Source of the DNA: Frankiales bacterium
Lineage (GTDB): Bacteria > Actinomycetota > Actinomycetes > JAFAQI01
Direction: 5' to 3'
NCBI GenBank assembly: GCA_025980325.1
Contig: JAICXQ010000022.1
Location: forward strand, 1 to 32,726
Length of the DNA: 32,726 bases
Shown piece by piece: positions 24,633 to 31,864 of the stretch. The notes under the pieces were generated by a model. The model ran no database searches. It saw only the letters and a program-made list of their open reading frames with translations, and was not told where the DNA came from. How positions within the stretch are numbered: position 1 is the stretch's first letter; each line of letters begins with the position of its first letter. Made by a program: the position numbers and the translations under genes.

Positions 24633-26099
24633 CAGGTTCCGCTCGGGAATCGTGAGGTTCGGCCACGCGTCTGCGAGCCCACGAAGCGCGGCCGCAATCT
24701 GCGGGCTGGGACCGGCCGGAAGCGACGTCCGCAGCTCGGCGAGACGTTGCTGCACCGTCTGTCGTTCGGCCTCCAGCCGAGCGGCAGCCAACTCGTAAAC
24801 GTCGTCGCCGCCGCGCACCCCGTCCCGATTGATTGCAAGCTCCACGAGCTTGTCCCGGAGCCGGGTGTCTCTGTCTTCGAGCGTCGTTATCTGCTTCTCG
24901 ATCGCTCGGCGCTCTTTGTTCGCGCCGGCCACGGCGGCGTCGAAGTCGAACTCGAATTTGTCGGCTACTCGCACGACTTCGGCAAGCGCGATCGGCTCGA
25001 ACTCGTCAAGACGAATCGCGCCGATACCGCCGCACGCGTGGGCTCTGCTCCCGTTGTTGTCACGCAAGTATGCGATCGAACGGCTCTTGTAGTACTGCCG
25101 AACGAGGGCCATTCCACAGTGATCACAGACTGCGACTTTCGCGAAGGCGTGACTGGGCTCGCCTAGGTGTCGCGGGCCGGTGCGCTCCTCGCTTTTGATG
25201 CGGGCCTGGCATAGCTCCCACAGTTCTTCTTCGATCAGCGGCTCGTGCTTACCACGAAACATCTGTACTCCGTCGCCAAATGTGCGGCTCGTCCCGGCCT
25301 TGAGTCGACGCCTCGGTGGTGACTTCGGTCGCGATGGCGACCGCACAGCTCGGCCGACGTGCTCGCGCCGAATGACATAGCCGAGGTAGACGGGATTGGT
25401 GATGATTCGCTTGACGCGCATGAGCGGGAGCCCTCGCGCGTGGAGGTCGTCTTCGATACGGCTTGCCGGTTCTCCACGCGCGTAGCGGTCGAAGATCTCT
25501 TGAACGACCGCAGCTTGTTCCGGGTCGCGGATCAGCCCGCCGGCGCTGTCGTTGCTGCGCTCGGCACGCTGGTAACCGAAGGGCGCTCGTCCGTGATGCT
25601 GTCCGCGTTCGCCTTGCGCGGCGATCGTGTGCTGCCAGCTTCGCGCGGCCTGCCGAGCTTTGTACTGGTGAACGGCGAGCATCATTGTGATCGACAGTTC
25701 TCCTTCGGGAGACTCCATGTCGATCTGCTCGCTCGTGGACGCGACCTTGCAGCCGGTCGACTCCATCGCGGTTAGTTCAGACAGGCCATCGGCGACACAC
25801 CGCGCCCATCGCGACAGGTCGTAGAGCGCGAGCACGTCCATCTTGCCCGCTTCGGCGTACTCGAACGCGCGCCGCAGCTCTGCGCGGTCCATCGAGGTGC
25901 CCGACGTGTCCATGTCCTTGAACACCTCGACCAACTGCCAGCCGTCTACGCCGTATTGCGCGGTCGCCCACCGCTCGACGGCCGACAGTTGCAGGTCGGG
26001 GGAGAGGAACGAGTCCCCACCACGGCCCATGACGCGAGACACGCGGATGTACGCGCCGAGGCGTACGCGACGTGGTTTCGTTGCTCTTGCAGCGCCCAT
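24540..26099 (-). CDS. Large serine recombinase (phage/ICE-type integrase)
   Basis: A 519-aa site-specific recombinase expected to integrate and excise the element. The resolvase domain starts LGAYIRVSR with nucleophile Ser21, then FLSPDLQLSAVERWA, DMDTSGTSMDRAEL and ALYDLSRWAR. The recombinase domain follows (GRAPFGYQR, DPEQAAVVQEIFDRYARGEP, RIITNPVYLGYVIR). A zinc ribbon (VCDHCGMALVRQY, then ACGG) and a coiled coil (NKERRAIEKQITTLEDRDTR) complete the normal order for large serine integrases. ATG 26099 is chosen because a longer frame from 26225 would run back through the attachment site. The right attachment repeat lies 50 bp upstream, as expected for attP next to int. Confidence 0.93.
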   Translation of the reverse strand: MGAARATKPRRVRLGAYIRVSRVMGRGGDSFLSPDLQLSAVERWATAQYGVDGWQLVEVFKDMDTSGTSMDRAELRRAFEYAEAGKMDVLALYDLSRWARCVADGLSELTAMESTGCKVASTSEQIDMESPEGELSITMMLAVHQYKARQAARSWQHTIAAQGERGQHHGRAPFGYQRAERSNDSAGGLIRDPEQAAVVQEIFDRYARGEPASRIEDDLHARGLPLMRVKRIITNPVYLGYVIRREHVGRAVRSPSRPKSPPRRRLKAGTSRTFGDGVQMFRGKHEPLIEEELWELCQARIKSEERTGPRHLGEPSHAFAKVAVCDHCGMALVRQYYKSRSIAYLRDNNGSRAHACGGIGAIRLDEFEPIALAEVVRVADKFEFDFDAAVAGANKERRAIEKQITTLEDRDTRLRDKLVELAINRDGVRGGDDVYELAAARLEAERQTVQQRLAELRTSLPAGPSPQIAAALRGLADAWPNLTIPERNLLARQWVHQIRVRRAAFRGEPLDSRIRVVPR

Positions 26100-26136
26100 G
26101 GCCGCTCCGCTCGCATGCCGCCGTTGTTGTTTGTTG

Positions 26137-26169
26137 TACCTAACGGTAGACGACGAACGTGCTTCCCCA
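26137..26169. repeat. Right attachment site (attR) with adjacent palindrome
   Basis: The 21-bp direct repeat (26149-26169) matches 13452-13472 exactly. Directly beside it, TACCTAACGGTA (26137-26148) has TACC/GGTA arms and may be an integrase half-site. The joined element ends would place TTTGTATC-like and GTTGTACC-like arms on either side of the core, an imperfect inverted arrangement typical of attP. Confidence 0.65.
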
Positions 26170-26238
26170 GACCGCGCAGACGACGACGAGAACGCCGAGT
26201 GCGAGCCGTTCGGTGATGCGGGCATCGGACGAGTTCAA
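26140..26238 (-). pseudogene. Displaced original 5' end of the EamA transporter gene
   Basis: The minus strand reads ITERLALGVLVVVCAVWG followed by STFVV, then YR and a stop. Compared with the intact transporter at 12645-13532 (ERLAVFVLLVVCILWGSTFV), 16 of 21 residues match. The DNA is identical over GAACGGCTCGC and over the 21-bp core, and diverged between them. Identity ends at the core edge, where the element begins. TTG 26238 is one possible start; the true one is unclear. Confidence 0.7.
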
Positions 26239-26257
26239 CGGTGCACCGGAGTCGGCA

Positions 26258-26434
26258 GGCGCGGCTGCCCGACCGGTCGAGGAGCTCGTCGAGCGGGGAT
26301 GCCCGCGTCCGTTCGGTGAGCCGATCGAGGAGGTACCTCCGTCACGACTGGCCCGCCGAGGCCGCGCGCCGCTGCAACGCGGCGTTCACGTAGGCGGGCA
26401 CGTCTTTGTCTTGGACGCTCGGCACTTGCGCCAT
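26258..26434 (-). pseudogene. FitA-like ribbon-helix-helix antitoxin with a premature stop
   Basis: The minus-strand frame reads MAQVPSVQDKDVPAYVNAAL and QRRAASAGQS, then a TGA (26344-26342), then RRYLLDRLTERTRASPLDEL and LDRSGSRA in the same frame. This is the whole layout of a FitA/VapB-type antitoxin (VPxxVxxALxRRAAxxGxSLxxYLL), broken by one stop codon; CGA to TGA would explain it. No PIN-domain toxin gene follows; the displaced eamA end starts within 20 bp. It is probably a decayed orphan of an old toxin-antitoxin pair. Confidence 0.6.
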
Positions 26435-26572
26435 TGTGGCGTACCGAGCGGCGTAACCACGTCGACCGGTCGGTTGAGAGCCGCGACCGAAAATCTTCGC
26501 TTCGGACCGTAAGCAACCAGCCGTCCAGCCGGTATTGCAGGTGCGTTTGGGCTCGTTGGGGAGGAGAACCCG
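26435..26572. other. Short upstream region of the secreted-protein pair
   Basis: Non-coding by eye. It ends with GAGGAG (26561-26566), the ribosome site of the gene at 26573. No clear promoter boxes are seen. Confidence 0.3.
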
Positions 26573-27883
26573 GTGAACAAGGCTGCGAGGAAGACGGCGC
26601 TCGGTGTGATCGCCGTGACGGTCATGGCTTTGACAGGTTCGGTGACTGTTGCGTACGCCGACCAGGGCGACACGCTCAAAGGCGGCTGCGGCTTCGCCAC
26701 CGACCAGGACGGCACCGTCGATACTGGAATGAACGGCGCCGCGGCCAGCGGACAGAACCAGGGCGTGATCTACGACCTGTCCGTGAGCCAGGAGGCGTCG
26801 GCTGGCCCGAGCAACGCAACCGTCGCCTGCTGGATCGACGTGAACGGGGTCCCGCAGAACGGCACCCGCATCGACGCCGCGGGCAACGGGGTGCAGGCGG
26901 ACTCGGCGCAGATCTCGTTCGCTGCGACTGACACTGACATCGTCTCGCTGTGTCAGCAGGTGACATTCGACGACGGTTCGGAATGGGTGGGGCCGGACGG
27001 CACCGACCCTGATTGCCCGGCCGTCACGACGATCCAGATCCCGCCGCAGGTCGTCATCGACACTCTCAACGCCCTGTACGACACGCTTTCGCCCGTGATC
27101 GACCAGGTCGAGCGAGATGTCAACGACAAGATCAATAGCCTGCTCAACCAGCTGCCCGGGGACGAGCAGATGGTCATGGACGCGGTCAACGGTGTCCTCG
27201 GCCAGCTACCCGCTATCGAGCAAGAGGTCAACGACACGGTCAACATGGTCCTTGGCGAGCTGCCCGGGATCGAACAGACCGTCACCGACCAGATCGGCGC
27301 TGCTCTCGCCGAGCTGTCCGGATTCGTCGATCTCGTCGAGCAGGACGTCGCTCCCGTCCTCGCCGAACTCAACGGATTCCTCGCCGGTGGCGACATCTGC
27401 ACGCCGGTGACCGCGGACGGCAAACCGTTGCTGTGCGCGAACAGGCAGCCGGTGGACGGCGTGATCGCGCAGGTCCAGCAAGCGCTCACAGCGGCCGAGG
27501 CGATGCTCACCGGCGCAGCAGACTCGGCCAGTGCAGCGGCGACCGAGTGCCGGCGGATCGAGACGCACCCGAACGGCGCCGACGTGTACGTCGCCTTTGC
27601 CGCGACGCACTCCGGTGGCGTCACGACCTGCACCGGCTACAAGGTTTCGGTCACCGGCCAGACCGCGGGCCAGCCGGTCCACGTCCCGCAGCTGTGCGTG
27701 ACCACGACCGGCACGTGTGTGGGGCCGTTCGACACCACGGTGCCGGGGCCCGACATCCTGCAGTCGCCGGTTCAGGTGTGCGACCAGGCGATGACATGGT
27801 CGGCGCCGACGGGCACGAGTTGGTGGACCGACCAGACGACCCCTGGCGCTACCGGGGACCTCGGCTGCACGTCCGTTCCCTAA
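26573..27883 (+). CDS. Secreted protein with amphipathic helical repeats (paralogue 1)
   Basis: A 436-aa exported protein. A signal peptide (KTALGVIAVTVMALTGSVTV, cleavage near AYA/DQ) leads to a domain of about 125 residues: DQGDTLKGGCGF, GVIYDLSVSQEASAGPSNAT, VACWIDVNG, LCQQVTFDDGSEW and PDCP. Next come four to five degenerate repeats of about 19-20 residues of the type VNxVLGQLPxIEQxVxD (about 180-265), which would form a long amphipathic helix bundle or coiled coil. A C-terminal Cys-containing domain follows (about 285-436: GVTTCTGYKVSVTGQTAG, then LCVTTTGTCVGPFDTT). GTG 26573 has GAGGAG 6 nt upstream. It forms a pair with its shorter paralogue 42 bp downstream. Function unknown. Confidence 0.75.
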   Translation: MNKAARKTALGVIAVTVMALTGSVTVAYADQGDTLKGGCGFATDQDGTVDTGMNGAAASGQNQGVIYDLSVSQEASAGPSNATVACWIDVNGVPQNGTRIDAAGNGVQADSAQISFAATDTDIVSLCQQVTFDDGSEWVGPDGTDPDCPAVTTIQIPPQVVIDTLNALYDTLSPVIDQVERDVNDKINSLLNQLPGDEQMVMDAVNGVLGQLPAIEQEVNDTVNMVLGELPGIEQTVTDQIGAALAELSGFVDLVEQDVAPVLAELNGFLAGGDICTPVTADGKPLLCANRQPVDGVIAQVQQALTAAEAMLTGAADSASAAATECRRIETHPNGADVYVAFAATHSGGVTTCTGYKVSVTGQTAGQPVHVPQLCVTTTGTCVGPFDTTVPGPDILQSPVQVCDQAMTWSAPTGTSWWTDQTTPGATGDLGCTSVP

Positions 27884-27925
27884 GTCCGCGCGCCGGCCGG
27901 TTCATCTACACGCGAAGGAGGGGCA

Positions 27926-28525
27926 GTGAGCCGTGTGAAGAGGCTGGCCGTCGGAACCGCCACGGCCATGGTTGTGGCATTCGCAGGAACGGCGACGGTG
28001 GCGCACGCCGACCAGGGCGACACGCTCCGGGGCGGCTGCGCGTTCGACTCGGATCAGAACGACACCACCCTCACCAACGGACAGAACCGGGGCGTGATCT
28101 TCGACCTGTCCGTCAGTCAGGGGGCGTCGGGTGGCCCGAGCGGCGCAACGGTGGCCTGCTGGACCGACGTGAACGGCAGCGAGTATCCGGGCAGCCGCGT
28201 CGTCGCGTCGGGCAACGGTGTGCAGGCGAACGCCGCGCGGATCGCGTTCGTTGCGGGTGACACCGACGTGGTCGTCATGTGCCAGCAGGTCACCTTCGAC
28301 GACGGCTCGGTCTGGGACTCGCCGGACGGCACCAATCCCGACTGTCCGGTGTCGGTGAGTCCCGGCGGGTTCCCGCCGCAGGTCCTCATCGACACGATCG
28401 ACACCGTCCTCGGCGCGCTGCCCGGCGGTGTACAACAGCTCGTCATCGACACGGTCAATGACGTCCTCGACCAGTTGCCGGGAGCGAAGACAGCGGACGG
28501 AACGGTCGCCGGCGCCGTCGACTAG
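27926..28525 (+). CDS. Secreted protein, shorter paralogue 2 of the preceding gene
   Basis: A 199-aa exported protein. Its signal peptide (GTATAMVVAFAGTATVAHA) and the following domain (DQGDTLRGGCAFDSDQNDTT, GVIFDLSVSQGASGGPSGAT, VACWTDVNGSEYPG, MCQQVTFDDGSVW, NPDCP) align with paralogue 1 over its full N-terminal domain, with four matching cysteines. It then keeps only two helical repeats (IDTVLGALPGGVQ, VNDVLDQLPG) and stops, so it is a shortened tandem duplicate. GTG 27926 has an AAGGAGG ribosome site. The pair is probably one operon. A small hairpin (GTTGCC/GGCAAC, 28525-28543) straddles its stop and could terminate transcription. Confidence 0.75.
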   Translation: MSRVKRLAVGTATAMVVAFAGTATVAHADQGDTLRGGCAFDSDQNDTTLTNGQNRGVIFDLSVSQGASGGPSGATVACWTDVNGSEYPGSRVVASGNGVQANAARIAFVAGDTDVVVMCQQVTFDDGSVWDSPDGTNPDCPVSVSPGGFPPQVLIDTIDTVLGALPGGVQQLVIDTVNDVLDQLPGAKTADGTVAGAVD

Positions 28526-28578
28526 TTGCCCCGCGTCGGCAACCAGCCCAGAAATCACCGCGCCCGTGAACGCGGACC

Positions 28579-29073
28579 TTACGCCGTCGGCGGCGGGCCG
28601 GTGATCGGGATCGGGATCACGATCGGCGCGAGGCATCCGACCTGGACGTAGATGTCGCCGCCGGAGATCGTCACCAGCTGGTGCGGCGGGCAGATCGGCG
28701 GGATCGCCGCTGCGCCCGAAGCAGTCGGCGGCGGCTTGATCGCCGGCAGCGGGATCACGACCGGCGCGAGGCAGCCCACCCAGACGTAGAGGTTGCCGTT
28801 CGCGACCCAAGCGATCGGGTGCGTCGGGCACGGCGGCGGGAAGCCGGTCCCGGCACCGCGCGCCGCCGCAGCCGGCGGGTGCGGCAGCACGACCGGTACG
28901 ACGACGGTCGTGCACGCAGCACCGACCCTGGTGTCGACGTTGGTCACGCTGACCGACGGCTTGACCGGGCACGGGCCGACCGGCACGGGGTCGGCCGGCG
29001 ACGCGAGGACGGGAATGGCGGCACCGGCGGCGACGGCAAGGCAGGCCGCACCGAGGACGAGACGAGTACGCAT
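28579..29073 (-). CDS. Secreted protein with three Cys-containing repeats
   Basis: A 164-aa exported protein: signal peptide MRTRLVLGAACLAVAAGAAI with likely cleavage near VLASPA, followed by three related units of about 36-45 residues. Units 2 and 3 are clearest: PCPTHPIAWVANGNLYVWVG with CLAPVVIPLP, and ICPPHQLVTISGGDIYVQVG with CLAPIVIPIP. Unit 1 is GPCPVKPSVSVTNVDTRVG with ACTTVVVPVVLP. Each has two cysteines and ends in a proline-rich linker, so each unit may hold one disulfide. No known family comes to mind. ATG 29073 is preferred; 29082 or 29109 would add residues before the positive n-region. It lies 43 bp after nfo on the same strand and may be the last gene of the kinase-nfo operon. 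Confidence 0.68.
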   Translation of the reverse strand: MRTRLVLGAACLAVAAGAAIPVLASPADPVPVGPCPVKPSVSVTNVDTRVGAACTTVVVPVVLPHPPAAAARGAGTGFPPPCPTHPIAWVANGNLYVWVGCLAPVVIPLPAIKPPPTASGAAAIPPICPPHQLVTISGGDIYVQVGCLAPIVIPIPITGPPPTA

Positions 29074-29116
29074 GCCGCACATCGTGTCGATTCGGCACAA
29101 GGGGCGCAACGGAGGT

Positions 29117-29971
29117 TCAGGGTCGGCGAGCGCGCAGCAACGCGATCTGCTCGGCGTGCGGCACGTCGTCCGGCGCGGTCTCGATCAGCACCGGAACGCC
29201 GCGTACGGCGGGATGGCGCAGCAACGCGCCGAACGCATCGAGCCCGATGAACCCGGTGCCGATCGCCGCGTGCCGGTCGCGACCGGACCCGCACGGATCC
29301 TTGCTGTCGTTGGCATGGACGAGCCGCAGCCGATCCGGCCCGACCGCGTGTACGACGGCATCCAGCACCCGGCGCATCCCGGCCGGCGTCGACACGTCCG
29401 CACCGGCGGCGTACAGATGGCACGTATCGATGCACAATCCGAGCCGCGGGTGCCGATCGAGTGCGTCGAACAGCGGCGCGAGGTCGTCGACCGTCGCCGC
29501 GAGCGGCCGGCCGCCGCCGGCCGTCGGCTCGATCAGCACCATCGGATCCTCGTCACCCAAGCCGTCGAGGACCGGCAGCAGTCGTTCGCGCATCAGCGAC
29601 AACGCGACGTCGCGATGCGAAGCGTCGACGGCCGACCCCGCATGGACGACGACACCGCGCGCGCCGATCAGCCGGCCGCGGGACAACGAATGCGACACCG
29701 CAGCGGCCGAACGCGAGCGGGTCGACGACGTGGGCGAGCCGAAGTTCACGAGGTACGGCGCGTGCACGTACACCGCCATCGACCGCTGCCGGCACAACCC
29801 GGCGAAGGCCGCATCGGCGACGGGATCGCCGGCCGACGACGCCCACCCGCGCGGGTTGGACACGAAGACCTGCAACGCTTCCGCGCCGATCGATTCGGCG
29901 TACGGCAGCGCGCGTTTCGCTAGCCCGGCGCCGACGAACACATGCGCCCCGATCGGCGAGCGAGCAACCAC
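29117..29971 (-). CDS. nfo: Deoxyribonuclease IV (AP endonuclease)
   Basis: A 284-aa TIM-barrel zinc enzyme that cuts DNA at abasic sites in base excision repair. Metal and active-site motifs in order are GAHVFVG, VHAPYLVNFGSP, VVHAGS, LIEPTAGGG, LCIDTCHLYAAGAD, LVHANDSKDPCGSGRDRHA, GTGFIG and VLIETAP, which supply the His, Glu and Asp ligands of the three-zinc site. Length is normal. The GTG start at 29971 follows the PASTA kinase stop by 3 bp, so the two are co-translated or nearly so; this pairing is a known actinobacterial arrangement. Confidence 0.95.
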   Translation of the reverse strand: MVARSPIGAHVFVGAGLAKRALPYAESIGAEALQVFVSNPRGWASSAGDPVADAAFAGLCRQRSMAVYVHAPYLVNFGSPTSSTRSRSAAAVSHSLSRGRLIGARGVVVHAGSAVDASHRDVALSLMRERLLPVLDGLGDEDPMVLIEPTAGGGRPLAATVDDLAPLFDALDRHPRLGLCIDTCHLYAAGADVSTPAGMRRVLDAVVHAVGPDRLRLVHANDSKDPCGSGRDRHAAIGTGFIGLDAFGALLRHPAVRGVPVLIETAPDDVPHAEQIALLRARRP

Positions 29972-29974
29972 GAG

Positions 29975-31837
29975 TCAGAAGTAGTCGAGCTCGATGACCG
30001 TGCCCTTGGGCTGGTTGCCGGTCGGCGTCTGCCGGAACACCTTGCCGGGCCCGCCGGGGAACGCCTGCCTCGGATCGGCCCGGAAGCCGGCCTGTTCGAT
30101 GACCTGGATCGCACGGTCGATCTTCATGCCGGTGACGTCGGGAACGGGGAACAGTTGCGGACCCTTCGACACGACGAGGTTGACCGTGTCGCCCTTGCGC
30201 AGCGAGGTACCCGGGCCGGGACTGCTCGAGATGACGATGCCCGCCTTGACGGTGTCGCTGAACGTCTCCGTCGTCGTCACCTGCAGCCCGAGACTGTTGA
30301 GGATCGACGTCGCGTCGCCGACCTTCTTGCCGTGCACGTCGGGCACGGTGACCGGCGCCGGACCCTTGCTGACGACGAGTGAGACCGCCGTTCCGGGCTC
30401 GATCTCGGCGCCGGCGTCCGGGCTCGACGAGATGATCCGTCCGGCCGCGATCGTCGACGAGTAGTCGCGGGTCGTGTCGCCCACCTTCAGCTGCACCTTC
30501 TGTAGCGCCGCCGTCGCCTCGGCGACGGTGAGCTTGCGCAGCGTCGGCACGTGGTCGGCGCCGAGCGACAGCGCGAGCGACACCGTCGCGCCGCTGCGCA
30601 CTTGCTGACCCGGGCCGGGCCGCTCGACCGCGACGAGACCACTGGTCACCGTGCCGTCGTAGACCGGTGCGAGCCAGCGCACCTTCAACCCCGCATGCCG
30701 CAGCTTCGCGATCGCCGCGTCGCGACCGAGATCCAGCACGCCCGGCGTCTTCGTGTAACGCGCCATCGCGAGGTACCACCCCGCGCCGGCGGCGAGCAAC
30801 GCGAGCACGACCACGACCGCCAACGCGATGAACCCCCACCGCCGCCGGCGCCTGCGTTTCGGCGTCTTCGGCGGCTTCGTCACGTCGCCGGCCGGGCGCT
30901 CGTCGCGGTCGACGACCAACGTGTGCTGCGCGGGAGCGGACAGCACCGTCGTCGCCACCGTCGGCAGCCCGGGCACACCGCCGTGCAACCCGAGCCGATT
31001 GCGTACGGCGACGAGCGATCGGTGCAGCTCGCCGGCATTCGACGGGCGCTCGTCGGCGTCACGTGCGGTCGCCGCGAGCACCAGCGCGTCGAGCTCGGAC
31101 GGGATGCCGGAGGCCACCGACGACGGCGGCGGCACGTCCTCGGACAGTCGTTGGTTCGCGATCGCCATCGCGTGCTCGCCGGCGTACGGCGCGCGTCCGG
31201 TCAGCAACTCGAACAACATGATCCCGGCGGCGTACACGTCGGTGCGCGCGTCGGCGGTGCCGTCGCGCACCTGTTCCGGCGCGAGGTACGCCGGCGAGCC
31301 GAGCAGCGCGCCGTCCGCGGCGGTCAACGTGTGCCCGGCGACGGCCCGGGCGAGACCGAAGTCGGCGACCTTGACCCGGCCGTCGGCGGTGACGAGCACG
31401 TTCTCCGGCTTGACGTCGCGGTGCACGAGACCGGCGTCGTGCGCGGCGGCCAGCGCGGCCAGCACGTGGTCCATGACCGCGAGCGCCTCGGCGGGGGAGA
31501 GGCGGCCGCGGTCGCGCAGCACCGCCCGCAGCGTCGCCCCCGGCACGTACTCCATGACGAGGAACGCCTGCCCGTCGTCCTCGCCCTGGTCGTAGACGGC
31601 GACGATGTCGGGGTGCGAGAGCCGGGCGCTCGCCCGCGCCTCGCGGTTGAACCGGGCGACGAAATCGGGGTCCTCGGCGAGCCCGGGATGCATGACCTTG
31701 ATGGCGACCCTGCGGTCGAGCCTGGTGTCGGTCGCGAGGTAGACGCTGGCCATGCCGCCGCGGGCGAGGCGGGACTCGACGGCGTACCGCCCGTCGAGCA
31801 GCCGATCGACCATCGGGTCGCTCAGCGTCGTGTCCAT
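29975..31837 (-). CDS. pknB: Membrane Ser/Thr protein kinase with four PASTA domains
   Basis: A 620-aa Hanks-type kinase that senses cell-wall fragments and phosphorylates targets in growth and division. The kinase domain (about 18-275) has ARGGMASVY, catalytic Lys47 (VAIKV), HRDVKPEN (Asp141), DFG (159-161), GSPAYLAPEQ and DVYAAGIMLFELLTGRAPY. A linker ends in a basic KRRRRRRW patch before the membrane helix (about 335-355). Outside are four PASTA repeats: about 363-430, 431-499, 500-568 and 569-620, with VPDVHGKKVGDA, VPDVTGMKIDRA and repeated SLVVSKGP. The last is shorter. ATG 31837 lies exactly 7 nt after TAGACT, so it is preferred to GTG 31840 and the message is probably leaderless. Confidence 0.95.
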   Translation of the reverse strand: MDTTLSDPMVDRLLDGRYAVESRLARGGMASVYLATDTRLDRRVAIKVMHPGLAEDPDFVARFNREARASARLSHPDIVAVYDQGEDDGQAFLVMEYVPGATLRAVLRDRGRLSPAEALAVMDHVLAALAAAHDAGLVHRDVKPENVLVTADGRVKVADFGLARAVAGHTLTAADGALLGSPAYLAPEQVRDGTADARTDVYAAGIMLFELLTGRAPYAGEHAMAIANQRLSEDVPPPSSVASGIPSELDALVLAATARDADERPSNAGELHRSLVAVRNRLGLHGGVPGLPTVATTVLSAPAQHTLVVDRDERPAGDVTKPPKTPKRRRRRRWGFIALAVVVVLALLAAGAGWYLAMARYTKTPGVLDLGRDAAIAKLRHAGLKVRWLAPVYDGTVTSGLVAVERPGPGQQVRSGATVSLALSLGADHVPTLRKLTVAEATAALQKVQLKVGDTTRDYSSTIAAGRIISSSPDAGAEIEPGTAVSLVVSKGPAPVTVPDVHGKKVGDATSILNSLGLQVTTTETFSDTVKAGIVISSSPGPGTSLRKGDTVNLVVSKGPQLFPVPDVTGMKIDRAIQVIEQAGFRADPRQAFPGGPGKVFRQTPTGNQPKGTVIELDYF

Positions 31838-31844
31838 CACGACG

Positions 31845-31850
31845 AGTCTA
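31845..31850 (-). promoter_or_regulatory. -10 box of a leaderless promoter for the PASTA kinase
   Basis: TAGACT on the minus strand (31850-31845) ends 7 nt before the ATG at 31837. The gap to the upstream LysM gene stop (31865) is only 27 bp, so the kinase probably has its own promoter but can also be read from the upstream gene. Confidence 0.5.
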
Positions 31851-31864
31851 GGTGTTATGGCCGG

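Larger units (their letters stand above)
13452..26169. mobile_element. Integrative mobilizable element inserted in an EamA transporter gene (about 12.7 kb)
   Basis: The element is bounded by perfect 21-bp direct repeats (13452-13472 and 26149-26169). It encodes a large serine integrase next to the right repeat and a MOBF relaxase-helicase, but no recognisable type IV secretion, coupling or replication genes, so it would need a helper to transfer. Beyond the right repeat lies the displaced original 5' end of an EamA gene in the same orientation as the intact copy at the left end. Cargo includes a HEPN-like DUF4209-type protein, a membrane sigma-like factor, an HTH protein and secreted proteins. 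Codon use is mixed, with some TTA Leu codons in the cargo. The boundaries are inferred from the repeats and the split gene. Confidence 0.78.
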
